Part shown: positions 1 to 10,092 of the stretch, in pieces
How positions within the stretch are numbered: position 1 is the first letter of the stretch
How the letters are laid out: each line of letters starts with the position of its first letter
Assembly (NCBI GenBank): GCA_016783965.1
Contig: JADHVO010000002.1
Coordinates: forward strand, 310,001 to 374,000
Origin: Alphaproteobacteria bacterium
GTDB lineage: Bacteria; Pseudomonadota; Alphaproteobacteria; Micropepsales; Micropepsaceae
Length of the DNA stretch: 64,000 bases
Direction: 5' to 3'
Program-made: the position numbers and the translations under genes
The notes under the pieces: model-generated
Seen by the model: the letters and a program-made list of their open reading frames with translations, nothing else
Told to the model about the DNA's origin: nothing
Database searches by the model: none

Positions 1-501
1 CACGCCGGCGGTCGGTTCGTCGAGAATCAGCAGCTTCGGATTGTTGACCATGGCGCGGGCCAGGATCACGCGCCGCTTCAGGCCGCCCGAGAGTTCGCGG
101 AACGCCTTGTTGGCGTGCGGCACCAGCTCGAACCGTTCGATCAGCATGTCGACGCGCCTCTTCCGCTCGGCCGAGTGCATGCCGAAATAACCGCCCATCC
201 AGTCCACGATGTTCCGCGCATTGGCGAAAGGATCGACGTTGAATTCCTGCGGGCTGAGGCCGACAAGCTTGCGCGCCTCGCGGTAATTCGCGACAGCATC
301 CACGCCGAAAATCCGGATGGTCCCCGACGTGGGGTTCGAGATGCCCGTGATGCAATGGATGGTTGTGGACTTGCCTGCGCCGTTCGGCCCGAGGAAGCCG
401 AAGAAATCGCCCTCCTGGATCGTCAGCGATACGTCTTCGACCGCGACGGTGCCGGAGCGATAGACCTTGCGGAGGTGGGAAATCTCGAGTGCGGGAGTCA
501 T
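1..501 (-). CDS. ABC transporter ATP-binding protein, ABC-2/DrrA type (3' end beyond window)
   Basis: The frame read from the ATG at 501 stays open to base 1, giving 167 residues of a nucleotide-binding domain. It shows Walker A GPNGAGKS at residues 38-45, the signature LSGGLKRRV around residue 138, and Walker B LLILDEP close to the window edge. The LSGGLKRR signature and the absence of a membrane domain match the stand-alone ATPases (DrrA/YadG group) that work with ABC-2 permeases, exporting or flipping a substrate at the inner membrane. The permease should lie outside the window. The substrate cannot be told. The gene ends off the left edge, so its C-terminus is unseen. Confidence 0.9.
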   Translation of the reverse strand, partial: MTPALEISHLRKVYRSGTVAVEDVSLTIQEGDFFGFLGPNGAGKSTTIHCITGISNPTSGTIRIFGVDAVANYREARKLVGLSPQEFNVDPFANARNIVDWMGGYFGMHSAERKRRVDMLIERFELVPHANKAFRELSGGLKRRVILARAMVNNPKLLILDEPTAGV

Positions 502-581
502 TTTGCTGGCGGGACTATACAGGCGGCATATGGGTTGTCACTTGCACTTCCGACAAGAGGGGCATTCGCGAATCGCCTGCG

Positions 582-1115
582 TCAACGGCGATCGCGGGCG
601 AGCGGCGCGCCCCAGGTGTGTGGCGGCGGCACGTGGCCGGGCTTGCCGCCGGGCACGACGGGGCGGTCGCCGAACTTGCCGCTGCTGAGCAGGCGGTCGT
701 AGAGCACGATCGCGCCGGCCATGCCGACATTGATCGAGAACTTCATCGGGATCTTCACCACGAATTCGCAGCGCGACAGGATCGCCGGCGACAGCGAGTG
801 GCGCTCGGCCCCGAACACGTAGGCAGCACGCTGCGGATGGCGGAAGCGCGGGAGTTCGACCGCGTTCTCGGTGATCTCCACGCCGACCAGCCGGCACCCG
901 ATCGGCAGGCGCAGTTCCTCGGCATTGCGATACGTGTAGAGTGGCAAGGCGCCCTGTGTCGCCGACGTGTCGGAATGCCGCGCCTCGGAGAGTTTCAACT
1001 GCGGCGCGATCGTGAAGAAGAAACTGGCATCGAATGCATTGGCGATCCGCATAAGATTGCCGAGGTTCATGGGTTTGGAGACCCCATCCATCCCGACGGC
1101 AAAATAGCCCCGCAT
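582..1115 (-). CDS. TrmH/SpoU-family RNA 2'-O-methyltransferase
   Basis: This 177-residue protein carries the three SpoU signatures: NLGNLMRIANAF (17-28, motif 1), VFGAE (100-104, motif 2) and IPMKFSINVGMAGAIVLYD (122-140, motif 3). Together these form the trefoil-knot SAM site of enzymes that methylate ribose 2'-OH in tRNA or rRNA. Motif 3 reads SINVGMAGAI where the usual form is SLNVS-x-A-x-AI. The length is that of a minimal knot domain without an N-terminal RNA-binding domain. The ATG at 1115 is chosen because the family fold starts there. The open frame continues far upstream, but only across a repeat and antisense to the asparaginase gene. The target nucleotide is not predictable. Confidence 0.88.
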   Translation of the reverse strand: MRGYFAVGMDGVSKPMNLGNLMRIANAFDASFFFTIAPQLKLSEARHSDTSATQGALPLYTYRNAEELRLPIGCRLVGVEITENAVELPRFRHPQRAAYVFGAERHSLSPAILSRCEFVVKIPMKFSINVGMAGAIVLYDRLLSSGKFGDRPVVPGGKPGHVPPPHTWGAPLARDRR

Positions 1116-1121
1116 GTTTTT

Positions 1122-1200
1122 GTCCCCCTCGCCCTTCGCACCTGACGGTGCTACGGGCACTCCCCCGCCGATGCGCTTCGCGCCGCGGGGGAGATGGGCC
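1122..1200 (-). repeat. Dispersed GC-rich repeat, copy A
   Basis: Read on the minus strand this stretch matches the one at 37450-37523 almost base for base: a CTCCCCCGC...GCGGGGGAG hairpin, then AGCACCGTCAGGTGCG, then a G-rich end GAGGGGG. Here that G-rich end lies 8 bases before the ATG of the RNA methylase gene and so looks like its ribosome-binding site. The hairpin half lies in the gap before the divergent asparaginase gene. Confidence 0.75.
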
Positions 1201-1244
1201 TCGAGTTTGTTACCGGCCTTGCACGGCGATGCTATAGAGAGTCG

Positions 1245-2252
1245 ATGGCAAATCCCATTCTGGTCGAAGTCACCCGCGGCGATCTCGTGGAGAGCATACA
1301 CTGTGGTGCCATCGCCATCGCGGACGCGTCGGGCGCGCTGAAGCTGGCGTTGGGCGATGTGACCGCGCCGGTCTATTCGCGCTCTTCGCTTAAGCCGATG
1401 CAGGCGATCCCGCTGGTCGAGTCCGGCGCGGCGGACGCCTTCGGGCTCGGCGACGAGGAAATCGCGCTGGCCTGCGCCTCGCATTCCGGCGAGCCGATGC
1501 ACACCGAACGGGTCGAGGCGTGGCTCGCACGGATCGGCCTCACCCAGAGCGACCTGGCCTGCGGCGCGCATCCCTCCCGCTACGAGCCGGTGGTAGAAGC
1601 GATGATCCGTGCACGGCTGAAACCGACGCGCATCTTCAACAACTGCTCGGGCAAGCACACCGGCTTCCTGACGGTGGCGCGCCACTGGGACGTGGCGACC
1701 GCTGGATATGAGCACGCCGATCACCCGGTGCAGAAGGCAGTTGCGGCGGCGCTCAGAGACCTGACCGGCGCCAGCGCGCTCCCATACGGCATCGACGGCT
1801 GCGCCGCGCCCAACTTTGCGACCTCGCTCACCCAATTCGCGACCGCAGCGGCGCGCATGGCGACGCCTGGTGCCCTGCCCGCGCCGCGCGCCGCGGCAAC
1901 GGCGCGGATCATCGGCGCGATGATCAAGCATCCCGAGCTGATGTCCGGCACGGGTCGTGCCTGCGCTACCCTGATTCGCGCCTGCGGCGGCAAGGCTTCC
2001 GTGAAGACAGGCGCGGAAGGGTTCTTCGGCGCGTGGATCCCGTCGAGGGGCCTGGGCGTCGCGATCAAGATCGATGACGGCGCGGGCCGCGCGTCGGAAA
2101 CCGCGATGGCCGCCGTGCTGGATCAACTCGGCCTGCTGAACGACGATCCGAAGGCTCGCGCGATCCTGCGCGCGCCGGTGATCAACACGCGCGGAGCAAC
2201 CGTCGGCGAGCGCCGGCCTTCCGCCGTGCTCGCCGCGCTTGCGATCGCCTAA
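1245..2252 (+). CDS. L-asparaginase II family protein
   Basis: The 335-residue protein belongs to the PF06089-type asparaginases, which are unrelated to the AnsA/AnsB fold. Recognisable blocks are SSLKPMQAIPLVESGA (47-62), HSGEPMHTERV (80-90) and NNCSGKHTGFL (132-142). The predicted reaction is hydrolysis of asparagine to aspartate and ammonia. No signal peptide is visible, so a cytoplasmic location is likely. The ATG at 1245 begins MANPILVEVTRGD, the expected N-terminus; an upstream in-frame start at 1194 would add an unlikely 17 residues. The stop codon interlocks with that of the convergent gene at 2249. Confidence 0.88.
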   Translation: MANPILVEVTRGDLVESIHCGAIAIADASGALKLALGDVTAPVYSRSSLKPMQAIPLVESGAADAFGLGDEEIALACASHSGEPMHTERVEAWLARIGLTQSDLACGAHPSRYEPVVEAMIRARLKPTRIFNNCSGKHTGFLTVARHWDVATAGYEHADHPVQKAVAAALRDLTGASALPYGIDGCAAPNFATSLTQFATAAARMATPGALPAPRAAATARIIGAMIKHPELMSGTGRACATLIRACGGKASVKTGAEGFFGAWIPSRGLGVAIKIDDGAGRASETAMAAVLDQLGLLNDDPKARAILRAPVINTRGATVGERRPSAVLAALAIA

Positions 2253-2671
2253 TAGCTTCCGTGCTCGTTGTGATCGCTGCCGTGATCGTCGGCGTTGTCG
2301 TTGCCATGCGAGTAGCGGTTGTTCATCGAGCCATCGTAAGGCGCCACCGAAACCACAGAGCAGCGCGCGCCGGTACCGTTGTCCCGCACGAACACGTCGT
2401 CGCCCCGCGCGATGCAGTCGAGCCCAGATGCGCCGCGCGAGCGGATCACGATGGTTTCGCGAAACTTGAAACCGGAGCAGCTGCCGATCAGGCCCAGCAG
2501 CACCTTCTGGTGCCGGATGTTCTCCACGATCAATTGCTTATCGTTGAGCGCGTCCCAGCTGTAGATGTCGTCGTGACGGACGCAGGCCGTGCCGCCGCCA
2601 ATCGTTGGCGCGGCCGCGGCCGGCACAGCGATCGCCGCCAGAGCCACCGTGATCAAAAGCAATTTGCGCAT
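2249..2671 (-). CDS. Secreted cysteine-containing protein, DUF6491-like (paralogue 1)
   Basis: A 140-residue protein with a clear signal peptide (MRKLLLITVALAAIAVPAAAA, positions 1-21). The mature domain has four cysteines in the pattern ACVRHDDIYSW ... GSCSGF ... LDCIARGD ... ARCSVVSV. This pattern fits the DUF6491 family of small periplasmic proteins of unknown function; I assign it from memory of the pattern. The last 25 residues are rich in His, Asp, Asn and Gly (SHGNDNADDHGSDHNEHGSY) and could bind metal, which the neighbouring paralogue at 2741 lacks. It faces the asparaginase gene tail to tail with a 4-base overlap. Confidence 0.75.
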   Translation of the reverse strand: MRKLLLITVALAAIAVPAAAAPTIGGGTACVRHDDIYSWDALNDKQLIVENIRHQKVLLGLIGSCSGFKFRETIVIRSRGASGLDCIARGDDVFVRDNGTGARCSVVSVAPYDGSMNNRYSHGNDNADDHGSDHNEHGSY

Positions 2672-2710
2672 GACAAAGCATTCCTTCCTTTGAAGGCGCC
2701 CTCCGGTTCC

Positions 2711-2716
2711 AGTATA
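2711..2716 (-). promoter_or_regulatory. Putative -10 element of paralogue 1
   Basis: On the minus strand GCGTATACT lies about 40 bases before the start at 2671. The same GCGTATACT precedes the next paralogue. TATACT is close to the sigma-70 -10 consensus. I see no convincing -35 hexamer. Confidence 0.4.
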
Positions 2717-2740
2717 CGCGCGAACCGTGCGGATTGCTCC

Positions 2741-3106
2741 CTAGGGCAGGTGCGGCTGGGGCTCCCTCACCGGGCCATCGTAAGGCTGTAAATCTGTGAT
2801 CGTGCAAAGCCCGGGTTCGCCGGCCCAGTTGGTCCTAACATAATCGCCTTTGGAGATGCATGTCGCAGCGCCTTCCAGCGGTCCGGTAATCTGGAACGAG
2901 TCGTAGATGCCGAAGCCCTGGCACGTGCCGTTCATCGTCAGCCTGATCCTGCTGCCGCTGTAACTCTCGAGCAGCAGGACCCGGCGTTCGGGACTGGCCC
3001 AATGGCGGACGTCGTTGCGCCGGACGCAGGAAGGACTGTCGGTGGCGAATGCTGGCGTTGCGGCCAGCACGGCGACACCGCAAAGGCTGAGCAGAAGCTT
3101 GCGCAT
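2741..3106 (-). CDS. Secreted cysteine-containing protein, DUF6491-like (paralogue 2)
   Basis: A 121-residue protein with signal peptide (1-20, ending in PAFA). The mature part repeats the layout of the gene at 2249: SCVRRNDVRHW, then GTCQGFGIY, then ATCISKGDYV, then GLCTITDLQPYDG. It is probably a tandem duplicate in the periplasm. The start at 3106 is preferred over 3148 because the signal peptide begins there (MRKLLLS) and the putative -10 at 3132-3137 lies between the two. Function unknown. Confidence 0.72.
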   Translation of the reverse strand: MRKLLLSLCGVAVLAATPAFATDSPSCVRRNDVRHWASPERRVLLLESYSGSRIRLTMNGTCQGFGIYDSFQITGPLEGAATCISKGDYVRTNWAGEPGLCTITDLQPYDGPVREPQPHLP

Positions 3107-3131
3107 GGGAAATGTCCTAAGGGGCATATCG

Positions 3132-3137
3132 AGTATA
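3132..3137 (-). promoter_or_regulatory. Putative -10 element of paralogue 2
   Basis: Minus-strand GCGTATACT, identical in core to the element at 2711-2716, sits about 26 bases before the ATG at 3106. No clear -35. Confidence 0.4.
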
Positions 3138-3240
3138 CGCCTTGCCACGCCGTTTGGTTCGCCCTTTGCGGCTGCATGACGTTCGCTTAAGGTCGCGGCG
3201 ACAGATATTCAAAACACTGTAAGTCTTTGGGAGAAACGTC

Positions 3241-4239
3241 ATGAAGGCTCTGCTCTGCACCCACTACGGTCCGCCGGAAGAGATGGAGTTGCACGACGTG
3301 CCCTCCCCTGCGCCCGGAAAGAACCAGGTGCTGGTCGACGTGAAGGCCTGCGGTGTCAACTTTCCCGATGTGCTGATGCTGGCCGACAAATATCAGTTCA
3401 AGCCGGCGCTGCCCTTCCCGCCCGGTGGCGAAGTCGCAGGAACGGTGAAGGCGCTCGGCGAAGGCGTGACGAATCTGAAGATCGGCGACCGTGTCGCGGT
3501 GTCGATCGGCAATGGCGGCTTCGCGGAGGAAGTGCTGGCGGACTCGCGCCGCTGCGTGCCGATGCCGGCCAATGTGAGCTTCGAGGTCGCGAGCGCGTTC
3601 ATCGTGACCTATGGCACGTCGTATCACGCGCTGAAGGACCGAGCCAAGCTGAAGGCGGGCGAGACGCTGGTCGTTCTGGGCGCCGCCGGCGGCGTGGGCC
3701 TGTCGGCGGTCGAACTCGGCGTCGCGATGGGCGCCAAGGTGATCGCCGGCGCGTCGTCACAGGAGAAGGTCGATCTCGCAATGAAGCACGGCGCCGTGGA
3801 CGGCTTCGTCTACCCGCGCCTGCCGCTGTCGCGCGACCAGCAGAAGGCCCTGTCGGACACCATCAAGGCCAAGACCGGCGGCCAGGGCGCGGACGTGCTG
3901 TACGATCCGGTGGGCGACCAGTACGCAGAGCCCGCACTGCGCGCGATGAACTGGGAAGGCCGCTACCTGGTGATCGGTTTTGCGGCGGGCGAGATTCCGC
4001 GCGTGCCCCTCAACCTCACCCTGCTCAAGGGCTGCGACGTGCTCGGCGTGTTCTGGGGCATGGCGACCCAGCGCGACCCCAAGCACGCGAACGAAAGCCT
4101 GCGCGAGATCATGCAGATGATCAGCGACGGCAAGCTGCACCCCGACGTGTCGGCGAGCTTCCCGCTCGCCGAAGGCGGCAAGGCGATCCGCATGCTCCAG
4201 GACCGCAAAGCGATGGGCAAAGTCGTCGTTACGATGTAG
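3241..4239 (+). CDS. NADPH:quinone oxidoreductase family protein (MDR superfamily)
   Basis: 332 residues of a zinc-free medium-chain dehydrogenase. The N-terminal GroES-like part contains GVNFPDVLMLADKY and PGGEVAGTV, typical of quinone reductases, and lacks the catalytic zinc ligands. The Rossmann motif AAGGVG is at 148-153. The expected activity is NADPH-dependent reduction of quinones or activated alkenes in the cytoplasm. GGGAGA lies 6-7 bases before the ATG and fixes the start. It stands alone with no obvious partner. Confidence 0.9.
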   Translation: MKALLCTHYGPPEEMELHDVPSPAPGKNQVLVDVKACGVNFPDVLMLADKYQFKPALPFPPGGEVAGTVKALGEGVTNLKIGDRVAVSIGNGGFAEEVLADSRRCVPMPANVSFEVASAFIVTYGTSYHALKDRAKLKAGETLVVLGAAGGVGLSAVELGVAMGAKVIAGASSQEKVDLAMKHGAVDGFVYPRLPLSRDQQKALSDTIKAKTGGQGADVLYDPVGDQYAEPALRAMNWEGRYLVIGFAAGEIPRVPLNLTLLKGCDVLGVFWGMATQRDPKHANESLREIMQMISDGKLHPDVSASFPLAEGGKAIRMLQDRKAMGKVVVTM

Positions 4240-4300
4240 TCACCTGACACCGATGGGATTTTCGTGCGTTACTCGTGCGGAGATTCCATTCGGTTCGGAC

Positions 4301-5596
4301 ATGGCGGATGCGCCGGCACAGAAATCATGGCTGGCGCGCCGCGCGGGTTCGATCACGCTGCTGAAGCAGCTCGGCCCGGGCCTGATCACGGGCGCCGCCG
4401 ACGACGATCCCAGCGGTATCGCGACCTATTCCCAGGCCGGCGCACAGGCGGGCTTCGGCCTGCTGTGGACGATGGTGCTCACCTTCCCGCTGATGGTGGC
4501 CATCCAGCTGGTCAGCGCGCATATCGGGCGCATCACAGGGCAGGGCCTTGCCCGCAACATGCTGAAGGTGATGCCGCGCTGGCTGGGTACCGCGCTCATA
4601 GCGTTGCTGTTCATCGCCAACACCATCAATGCCGGCGCCGACATCGCGGCGATGGGCGAGGCGTCCGAGCTGCTCGCCGGCTTTGGAGCTCACTGGTTCG
4701 CGCTCGGGTTCGCCGCGCTGTCCGTCGTACTCCAGATGTTCGTCCCATACCGGCGCTATGCCCGCTTCCTAATCGTGCTGACACTCAGTCTGCTGGCTTA
4801 TGTCGCGGTGGTGCTGATGGTGAAGATCGACTGGACGGAGGCCTGTCTGGCCATGATCGGTATCGGCGTTACGCTTTCGCCGGCGGCGGCGACGATCATC
4901 GTAGCGGTCTTCGGCACCACGATCAGTCCCTATCTCTTCTTCTGGCAGGCCGCACAGGAGGTGGAGGAGATCGAACAGCACCCCGGCGAAAGACCGCTGG
5001 TCGACGATCCGCCCGAGGCTCCGCAGGCCTTCGCACGCATCGAGTTCGACACGGTCGTCGGCATGTTCGCCTCGAACGTGATCTCGCTGGCGATCATGAT
5101 CGCCACAGCCGCGACACTGCACGCGCACGGCAAGACCGACATCCAGACCGCGGCCGACGCCGCGAGAGCCCTGGAGCCGATCGCCGGCCGCTTCGCGTTC
5201 GCGTTCTTCACGTTGGGCATTGTCGGCACGGGGTTGCTGGCCATTCCCGTGCTGGTTGGATCTTGCGCCTATGCCGTGAGCGAACTGCGCGACTGGAAAG
5301 AGGGCCTCGACTACAAGCCATGGGAGGCGCGGGGCTTCTATGCCGTAATCGTGGTGGCCGTGGCGCTCGGCGTGGTCATGGACTGGACGAACATCGATCC
5401 CATCCAGGCGCTGTTCTGGAGCGCGGTCGTCAACGGCGTCATCGCGGTACCGATGATGTTCGCCATGATGTTCGTGGTGAGCAACAGGAAGCTGATGGGC
5501 GAGTTCACCGCCGGCCCGGTCCTCAAGGGCTTCGGCTGGCTTTCCACCTTCGTCATGCTGGCGGCCTCGGTCGCGATGGTCGTGACGTCGTTCTAA
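4301..5596 (+). CDS. Nramp-family metal transporter with non-canonical metal-site motifs
   Basis: A hydrophobic protein of 431 residues (447 if the upstream ATG at 4253 is used) with about 11 membrane segments, matching the Nramp/SLC11 fold. The helix-1 signature that is DPGN in manganese and iron carriers reads DPSG here (residues 36-39), and the helix-6 MPH motif reads SPY (209-211). The exchanged methionine is the residue known to discriminate against magnesium and calcium in bacterial Nramps, so the ion carried is probably not Mn(II) or Fe(II). The ATG at 4301 is chosen because the family starts near MADAPAQKSW. No metal riboswitch is seen upstream. Confidence 0.8.
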   Translation: MADAPAQKSWLARRAGSITLLKQLGPGLITGAADDDPSGIATYSQAGAQAGFGLLWTMVLTFPLMVAIQLVSAHIGRITGQGLARNMLKVMPRWLGTALIALLFIANTINAGADIAAMGEASELLAGFGAHWFALGFAALSVVLQMFVPYRRYARFLIVLTLSLLAYVAVVLMVKIDWTEACLAMIGIGVTLSPAAATIIVAVFGTTISPYLFFWQAAQEVEEIEQHPGERPLVDDPPEAPQAFARIEFDTVVGMFASNVISLAIMIATAATLHAHGKTDIQTAADAARALEPIAGRFAFAFFTLGIVGTGLLAIPVLVGSCAYAVSELRDWKEGLDYKPWEARGFYAVIVVAVALGVVMDWTNIDPIQALFWSAVVNGVIAVPMMFAMMFVVSNRKLMGEFTAGPVLKGFGWLSTFVMLAASVAMVVTSF

Positions 5597-5625
5597 ACCC
5601 TTGCATCCGCCCGCACAGGTTCCCA

Positions 5626-5639
5626 TGTTGGGCCCAACA
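5626..5639. promoter_or_regulatory. 14-bp perfect palindrome before the GlsB-like gene
   Basis: TGTTGGGCCCAACA is a perfect dyad 14 bases before the ATG at 5654 and 30 bases after the Nramp stop. It could be an operator or a short hairpin covering the ribosome-binding site GGGAGAAG that follows it. Confidence 0.35.
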
Positions 5640-5653
5640 ATTGGGAGAAGCGC

Positions 5654-5914
5654 ATGAGCATTCTCGGCTGGGCGATCTTCGGCGCGATCACGGGCTGGCT
5701 GGCAAGTCTCGTCGTCAACAAGCGCGGCCAGGGCTGCATCGTGAACATCGCTCTTGGGCTGGTCGGCTCGCTGGTTGGCGGCTTCATCTTCCGCGCGCTC
5801 ACGGGCTTCGACGCGTTCAAATTCAACCTGACGTCAATGTTCGTCGCCATCGTCGGCGCGGTGATCGTGCTCTTCCTCTGGCATGCGATCACTGGCCGCC
5901 GCACGCTGCGCTGA
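5654..5914 (+). CDS. GlsB/YeaQ/YmgE-family stress-response membrane protein
   Basis: An 86-residue, three-helix glycine-rich protein. The pattern GWLASLVVNKRGQGCIVNIALGLVGSLVGGFIF is typical of the transglycosylase-associated family (PF04226), with helices near 1-16, 30-50 and 60-80. Members are small inner-membrane proteins often induced by stress; the molecular role is not known. A good ribosome-binding site, GGGAGAAG, precedes the ATG. Confidence 0.85.
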   Translation: MSILGWAIFGAITGWLASLVVNKRGQGCIVNIALGLVGSLVGGFIFRALTGFDAFKFNLTSMFVAIVGAVIVLFLWHAITGRRTLR

Positions 5915-5954
5915 TCCGTTTCGGCACGTCGCAAAACTTTCATACGCAAATTAA

Positions 5955-5972
5955 CCGCGCGAAAACGCGCGG
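5955..5972 (+). terminator. Hairpin after the GlsB-like gene
   Basis: CCGCGCG-AAAA-CGCGCGG is a perfect 7-bp stem with an AAAA loop, 40 bases after the stop at 5914. There is no run of T after it, so terminator activity is uncertain. Confidence 0.35.
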
Positions 5973-6017
5973 AACCTAGCCTCGCGTGCATCAAAGGACG
6001 TCAGGGGTGGCGGCAAG

Positions 6018-7226
6018 ATGAATGCGGAGTTGGATGCGGACCACGCGCACTGGACCGCCGGCGATCTCGCCATCTCCATGCCGACGTTCAACGTGTCGAC
6101 GACCTGCGGCCAGGTGTTCGAGTGGTTCCAGTCGCATCGCGACCAGGTCGCGGCGGCGGTCGTGGACGGCAACGGCGCAGTGAAAGGGATCGTCAACCGT
6201 CTCCGCTTTCTCGCGCGCTACGCCCAGCCCTATGTGCCCGAGCTTTATGCCAAGCGTTCGATCCTGAAACTGGCCAACACGCGGCCGCTCGTAGTCGATG
6301 AGCAGATCAAGCTGACCGAACTCGGCAAGATGCTGACCTTCGACTGGCCCGACGCGTTACGCGAGTGCTTCATCGTCACACGCGGCGAGAAATACCTCGG
6401 CATCGGTACATGCGAGGCGCTCGTCAGCGGCAAGATGCATCTGCTTGTGGCGCGCGAGAAACAGCTCGCCACGGCGCTGGCAGACGCCGAGGCCGCCAAC
6501 CGCGCCAAGTCCAGCTTTCTCGCGCTCATGAGCCACGAGTTGCGCACGCCCCTGAATGCCATCATCGGCTTCTCCGAAGTCCTGGCTGCGGAGCTGTTCG
6601 GCGGGCATCAGGTCCCGCGCTATCGCGAGTATTCCGCCGACATCCACCACGCGGGAAAGCATCTGCTGGCGCTGATCAACGATATCCTCGACCTGTCGAA
6701 GTACGAGGCGGGCAAGATGGACCTGCAATGCGAGCCCTTCGCGGTGGTCGACCTTTTTCGGGACTGTCAGCGCATGGTCGCGGTGCGGGCACAGGAGAGC
6801 GGCATCGACTTGATGATCGATGCGCCTGCCGGCCTGCCGCTGCTCGATGCCGACCGGCGCAGGATAAAGCAGATCCTGTTGAACCTGCTGTCGAACGCGA
6901 TCAAGTTCACGCCTGCCGGGGGCTGCGTACGCCTCGTCGCAGAGACCGCGCAAGACGGCGGCGTGGTCCTCAGCGTGCATGACACCGGAATCGGCATGAC
7001 GTGCGACCAGATTCCGCTGGCACTCGAGCCGTTCAGGCAGATCGACTCGCCCTTCTCGCGCACGCAGGAAGGCACGGGGTTGGGACTGTCGCTGGTGAAG
7101 GCGTTGACCGAACAGCATGACGGCCGCCTGACGATCGACAGCGCAGTCAACAAGGGCACCTCAGTGCGGGTGTATCTGCCGGCCTCGCGCAGCGTGCGCC
7201 CCGAAAGCGCGTCCGCGGCCGCGTGA
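6018..7226 (+). CDS. CBS-domain sensor histidine kinase (PleC/DivJ-like kinase core)
   Basis: 402 residues. Residues 15-145 form a CBS-pair-like module (VDGNGAVKGIVNRLRFL, PLVVDEQIKLTEL, FIVTRGEKYLGIGTCEAL) of the kind found in front of GGDEF and kinase domains, where it senses nucleotides or relays signals. A short coiled linker follows. The HisKA motif MSHELRTPLNAIIGFSEVL has its phospho-acceptor at His173. The ATPase domain has an N box (LLSNAIKFTP), DTGIGM and GTGLGLSLVK. There are no membrane segments, so it is a soluble kinase. No response regulator is adjacent, which makes it an orphan kinase. It abuts the convergent gene at 7227. Confidence 0.9.
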   Translation: MNAELDADHAHWTAGDLAISMPTFNVSTTCGQVFEWFQSHRDQVAAAVVDGNGAVKGIVNRLRFLARYAQPYVPELYAKRSILKLANTRPLVVDEQIKLTELGKMLTFDWPDALRECFIVTRGEKYLGIGTCEALVSGKMHLLVAREKQLATALADAEAANRAKSSFLALMSHELRTPLNAIIGFSEVLAAELFGGHQVPRYREYSADIHHAGKHLLALINDILDLSKYEAGKMDLQCEPFAVVDLFRDCQRMVAVRAQESGIDLMIDAPAGLPLLDADRRRIKQILLNLLSNAIKFTPAGGCVRLVAETAQDGGVVLSVHDTGIGMTCDQIPLALEPFRQIDSPFSRTQEGTGLGLSLVKALTEQHDGRLTIDSAVNKGTSVRVYLPASRSVRPESASAAA

Positions 7227-7652
7227 CTACTTCGCGTCCGTGACGGGCGTGATCTGCGTGATCTGGCAGGTCTGCCAACCGAAGTCGGCGTCTCGGCGCA
7301 GTTTCAGCGCATCGCCGACGGCCAGGCAGTCGCCCCTGGCGTCGAGCTTGATGTGCACGCTGCCGTCGATGCCGATGCAGTTGGTGTCGGCCTTCAGCTT
7401 CGGGCGATTCTTGCCGACTTTCGCCTCGATCAGCACCGCGCGGCCCGACAGATAATCCGCGTTGTAAGTCTTGTTGGGATTGAGGCAGACAGTTGGGGCC
7501 GGCGTCGCGGCAGGGCCGGCCGGATGCAGAGCCGCGATCGCAGGCTTCGGCGGTGCGGCGGCATGCGCGGGATGCAGCGACGTGGCCGCCTGAAGCGGCA
7601 GGGCCACCGCGAAGCCCGACGCGAGCATCACAAAAGATAAGGTCTTGCGCAT
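7227..7652 (-). CDS. Secreted small protein, distant DUF6491-like (paralogue 3)
   Basis: 141 residues with signal peptide (1-22, ending in LQA), an Ala/Pro/His-rich linker (about 23-53) and a domain with VCLNPNKTYNADYL, TNCIGIDGS, GDCLAVGDAL and QTCQITQITP. The spacing of the four cysteines and the CL-x-GD block resemble the two proteins at 2249 and 2741. The start at 7652 gives MRKTLSF, like the MRKLLL starts of the other two. Function unknown. Confidence 0.65.
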   Translation of the reverse strand: MRKTLSFVMLASGFAVALPLQAATSLHPAHAAAPPKPAIAALHPAGPAATPAPTVCLNPNKTYNADYLSGRAVLIEAKVGKNRPKLKADTNCIGIDGSVHIKLDARGDCLAVGDALKLRRDADFGWQTCQITQITPVTDAK

Positions 7653-7731
7653 GGCCGAAGAAACATACCCCTTAGATTTCGCATCAACGCGACAGTGCCG
7701 CATTTCGATCCATCTACACTTTGCCGCAGGG

Positions 7732-10052
<2,321 letters not shown>

Positions 10053-10092
10053 TGTTTACCCCTCGTGGTTCAGCCCCGCAACAGCGGTTCCC

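Noticed and set aside
582-2126. Long minus-strand open frame of 514 codons
   Set aside because: Only the 3' part (582-1115) shows conserved motifs. The rest is antisense to the asparaginase gene and is rich in Arg and Ala, as expected for a frame read against a GC-rich gene.
4264-5979. Plus-strand frame of 571 codons overlapping the Nramp and GlsB genes
   Set aside because: Arg/Gly-rich frame in another register. Nramp and GlsB have clear membrane patterns and start signals.
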